The position numbers and the translations under genes were made by a program. The notes beneath the pieces were generated by a model, which was given only the letters and a program-made list of their open reading frames with translations, was not told where the DNA came from and ran no database searches. DNA of 6,532 nt, from assembly GCA_003165615.1 (NCBI GenBank), contig PLWR01000576.1, positions 1 through 6,532 of the forward strand, written 5' to 3'. Of the stretch, positions 6,247 to 6,532 are shown one piece after another. Origin of the DNA: Acidobacteriota bacterium (lineage in GTDB: Bacteria > Acidobacteriota > Terriglobia > UBA7540). The stretch's first letter is position 1; each line of letters begins with the position of its first letter.

Positions 6247-6363
6247 ATGGTTATCATTGCCCTGTTCGGTGGTCTCGTCGTTGGTGGAGCGCTTTTTGCC
6301 ATTCTCAAAAACAGCGGGAGTAAATCAGCGGAAAGCAAGTACACAAAGTTGGATATTGGATAA
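6247..6363 (+). CDS. Possible small single-span membrane protein, 38 residues
   Basis: ATG at 6247 opens 38 codons ending in TAA (6361-6363). Residues 2-20 are strongly hydrophobic (VIIALFGGLVVGGALFAIL) with a glycine-zipper spacing (G8, G9, G13, G14), followed by a basic, polar tail (KNSGSKSAESKYTKLDIG). This is the layout of a small inner-membrane protein with the tail in the cytoplasm. GGAGG (6228-6232) lies 14 bases before the ATG, longer than ideal. An in-frame ATG at 6199 would give 54 residues but has no good ribosome binding site and would sit almost at the predicted transcript start. A TTGACA box lies upstream. I do not recognise a family, and chance cannot be excluded at this length. 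Confidence 0.4.
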   Translation: MVIIALFGGLVVGGALFAILKNSGSKSAESKYTKLDIG

Positions 6364-6532
6364 CCACGGGGTCCAGCCCAAACGGTTTGATCCTCGATAG
6401 ACCAAGCCTTCGACACGATGCCCGGTATTTTCCTGCCGGTTACAATCGGAGGTCGCAGTGTCTCGATTGCGCTGCGGCGTTCTTCCCAATCATTGTTGAT
6501 AAACCCGGCCTACTGAGCGCTGCATAATACAG
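6364..6532. other. Window end, no supported gene
   Basis: Only short open frames occur, such as a 32-codon plus-strand frame at 6418-6516 without a ribosome binding site at a useful distance. TTGATA (6496-6501) and CATAAT (6523-6528) resemble promoter boxes, but they are 21 bp apart, which is too wide to call. They might belong to a gene beginning beyond the window. Confidence 0.3.

Noticed and set aside
6418..6516. 32-codon plus-strand frame (MPGIFLPVTIGG...)
   Set aside because: No ribosome binding site, no clear membrane span or motif, and length within chance expectation.

Overview
The window reads as chromosomal DNA of an Acidobacteriota member, probably class Terriglobia. The call rests on three things: a secreted protein of the 'VWFA-related Acidobacterial domain' type (1-478, minus, cut by the window edge), a secreted DUF2911 protein (4338-4865, plus), and moderately GC-rich DNA with long, hairpin-rich spacers. 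No rRNA, tRNA, CRISPR array, transposase or phage gene is visible. The taxonomic call is inference from gene families.

Layout. On the minus strand, a gene for a 1042-residue exported protein of unknown function (513-3641) is followed after 34 bp by the VWFA-related gene, which has its own Shine-Dalgarno sequence. The two look like one operon of secreted or envelope proteins. On the plus strand, reading away from it, come the DUF2911 gene (4338-4865), an aldo/keto reductase gene with an intact catalytic tetrad (5056-6099), and a possible 38-residue single-span membrane protein (6247-6363).

The 696-bp divergent spacer (3642-4337) holds the most unexplained structure. It has a candidate minus-strand promoter (TATACT) with a tandem AGTTTGCCA repeat upstream, a perfect plus-strand TATAAT followed at once by a long-range stem-loop, and a cluster of nested palindromes (4005-4293) whose ends are inverted copies of each other. 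That cluster resembles a small non-autonomous palindromic repeat element or a structured RNA. It is not protein coding as far as can be seen.

How the genes relate: the minus-strand pair are probably co-expressed envelope proteins. DUF2911 is exported. The aldo/keto reductase is cytosolic and probably a general NADPH-dependent carbonyl reductase. Nothing in the sequence ties the plus-strand genes to the minus-strand operon beyond adjacency. No established defence, secretion or biosynthetic system is recognisable; the novelty candidates are the unknown 1042-residue protein with its VWFA partner and the structured divergent spacer.
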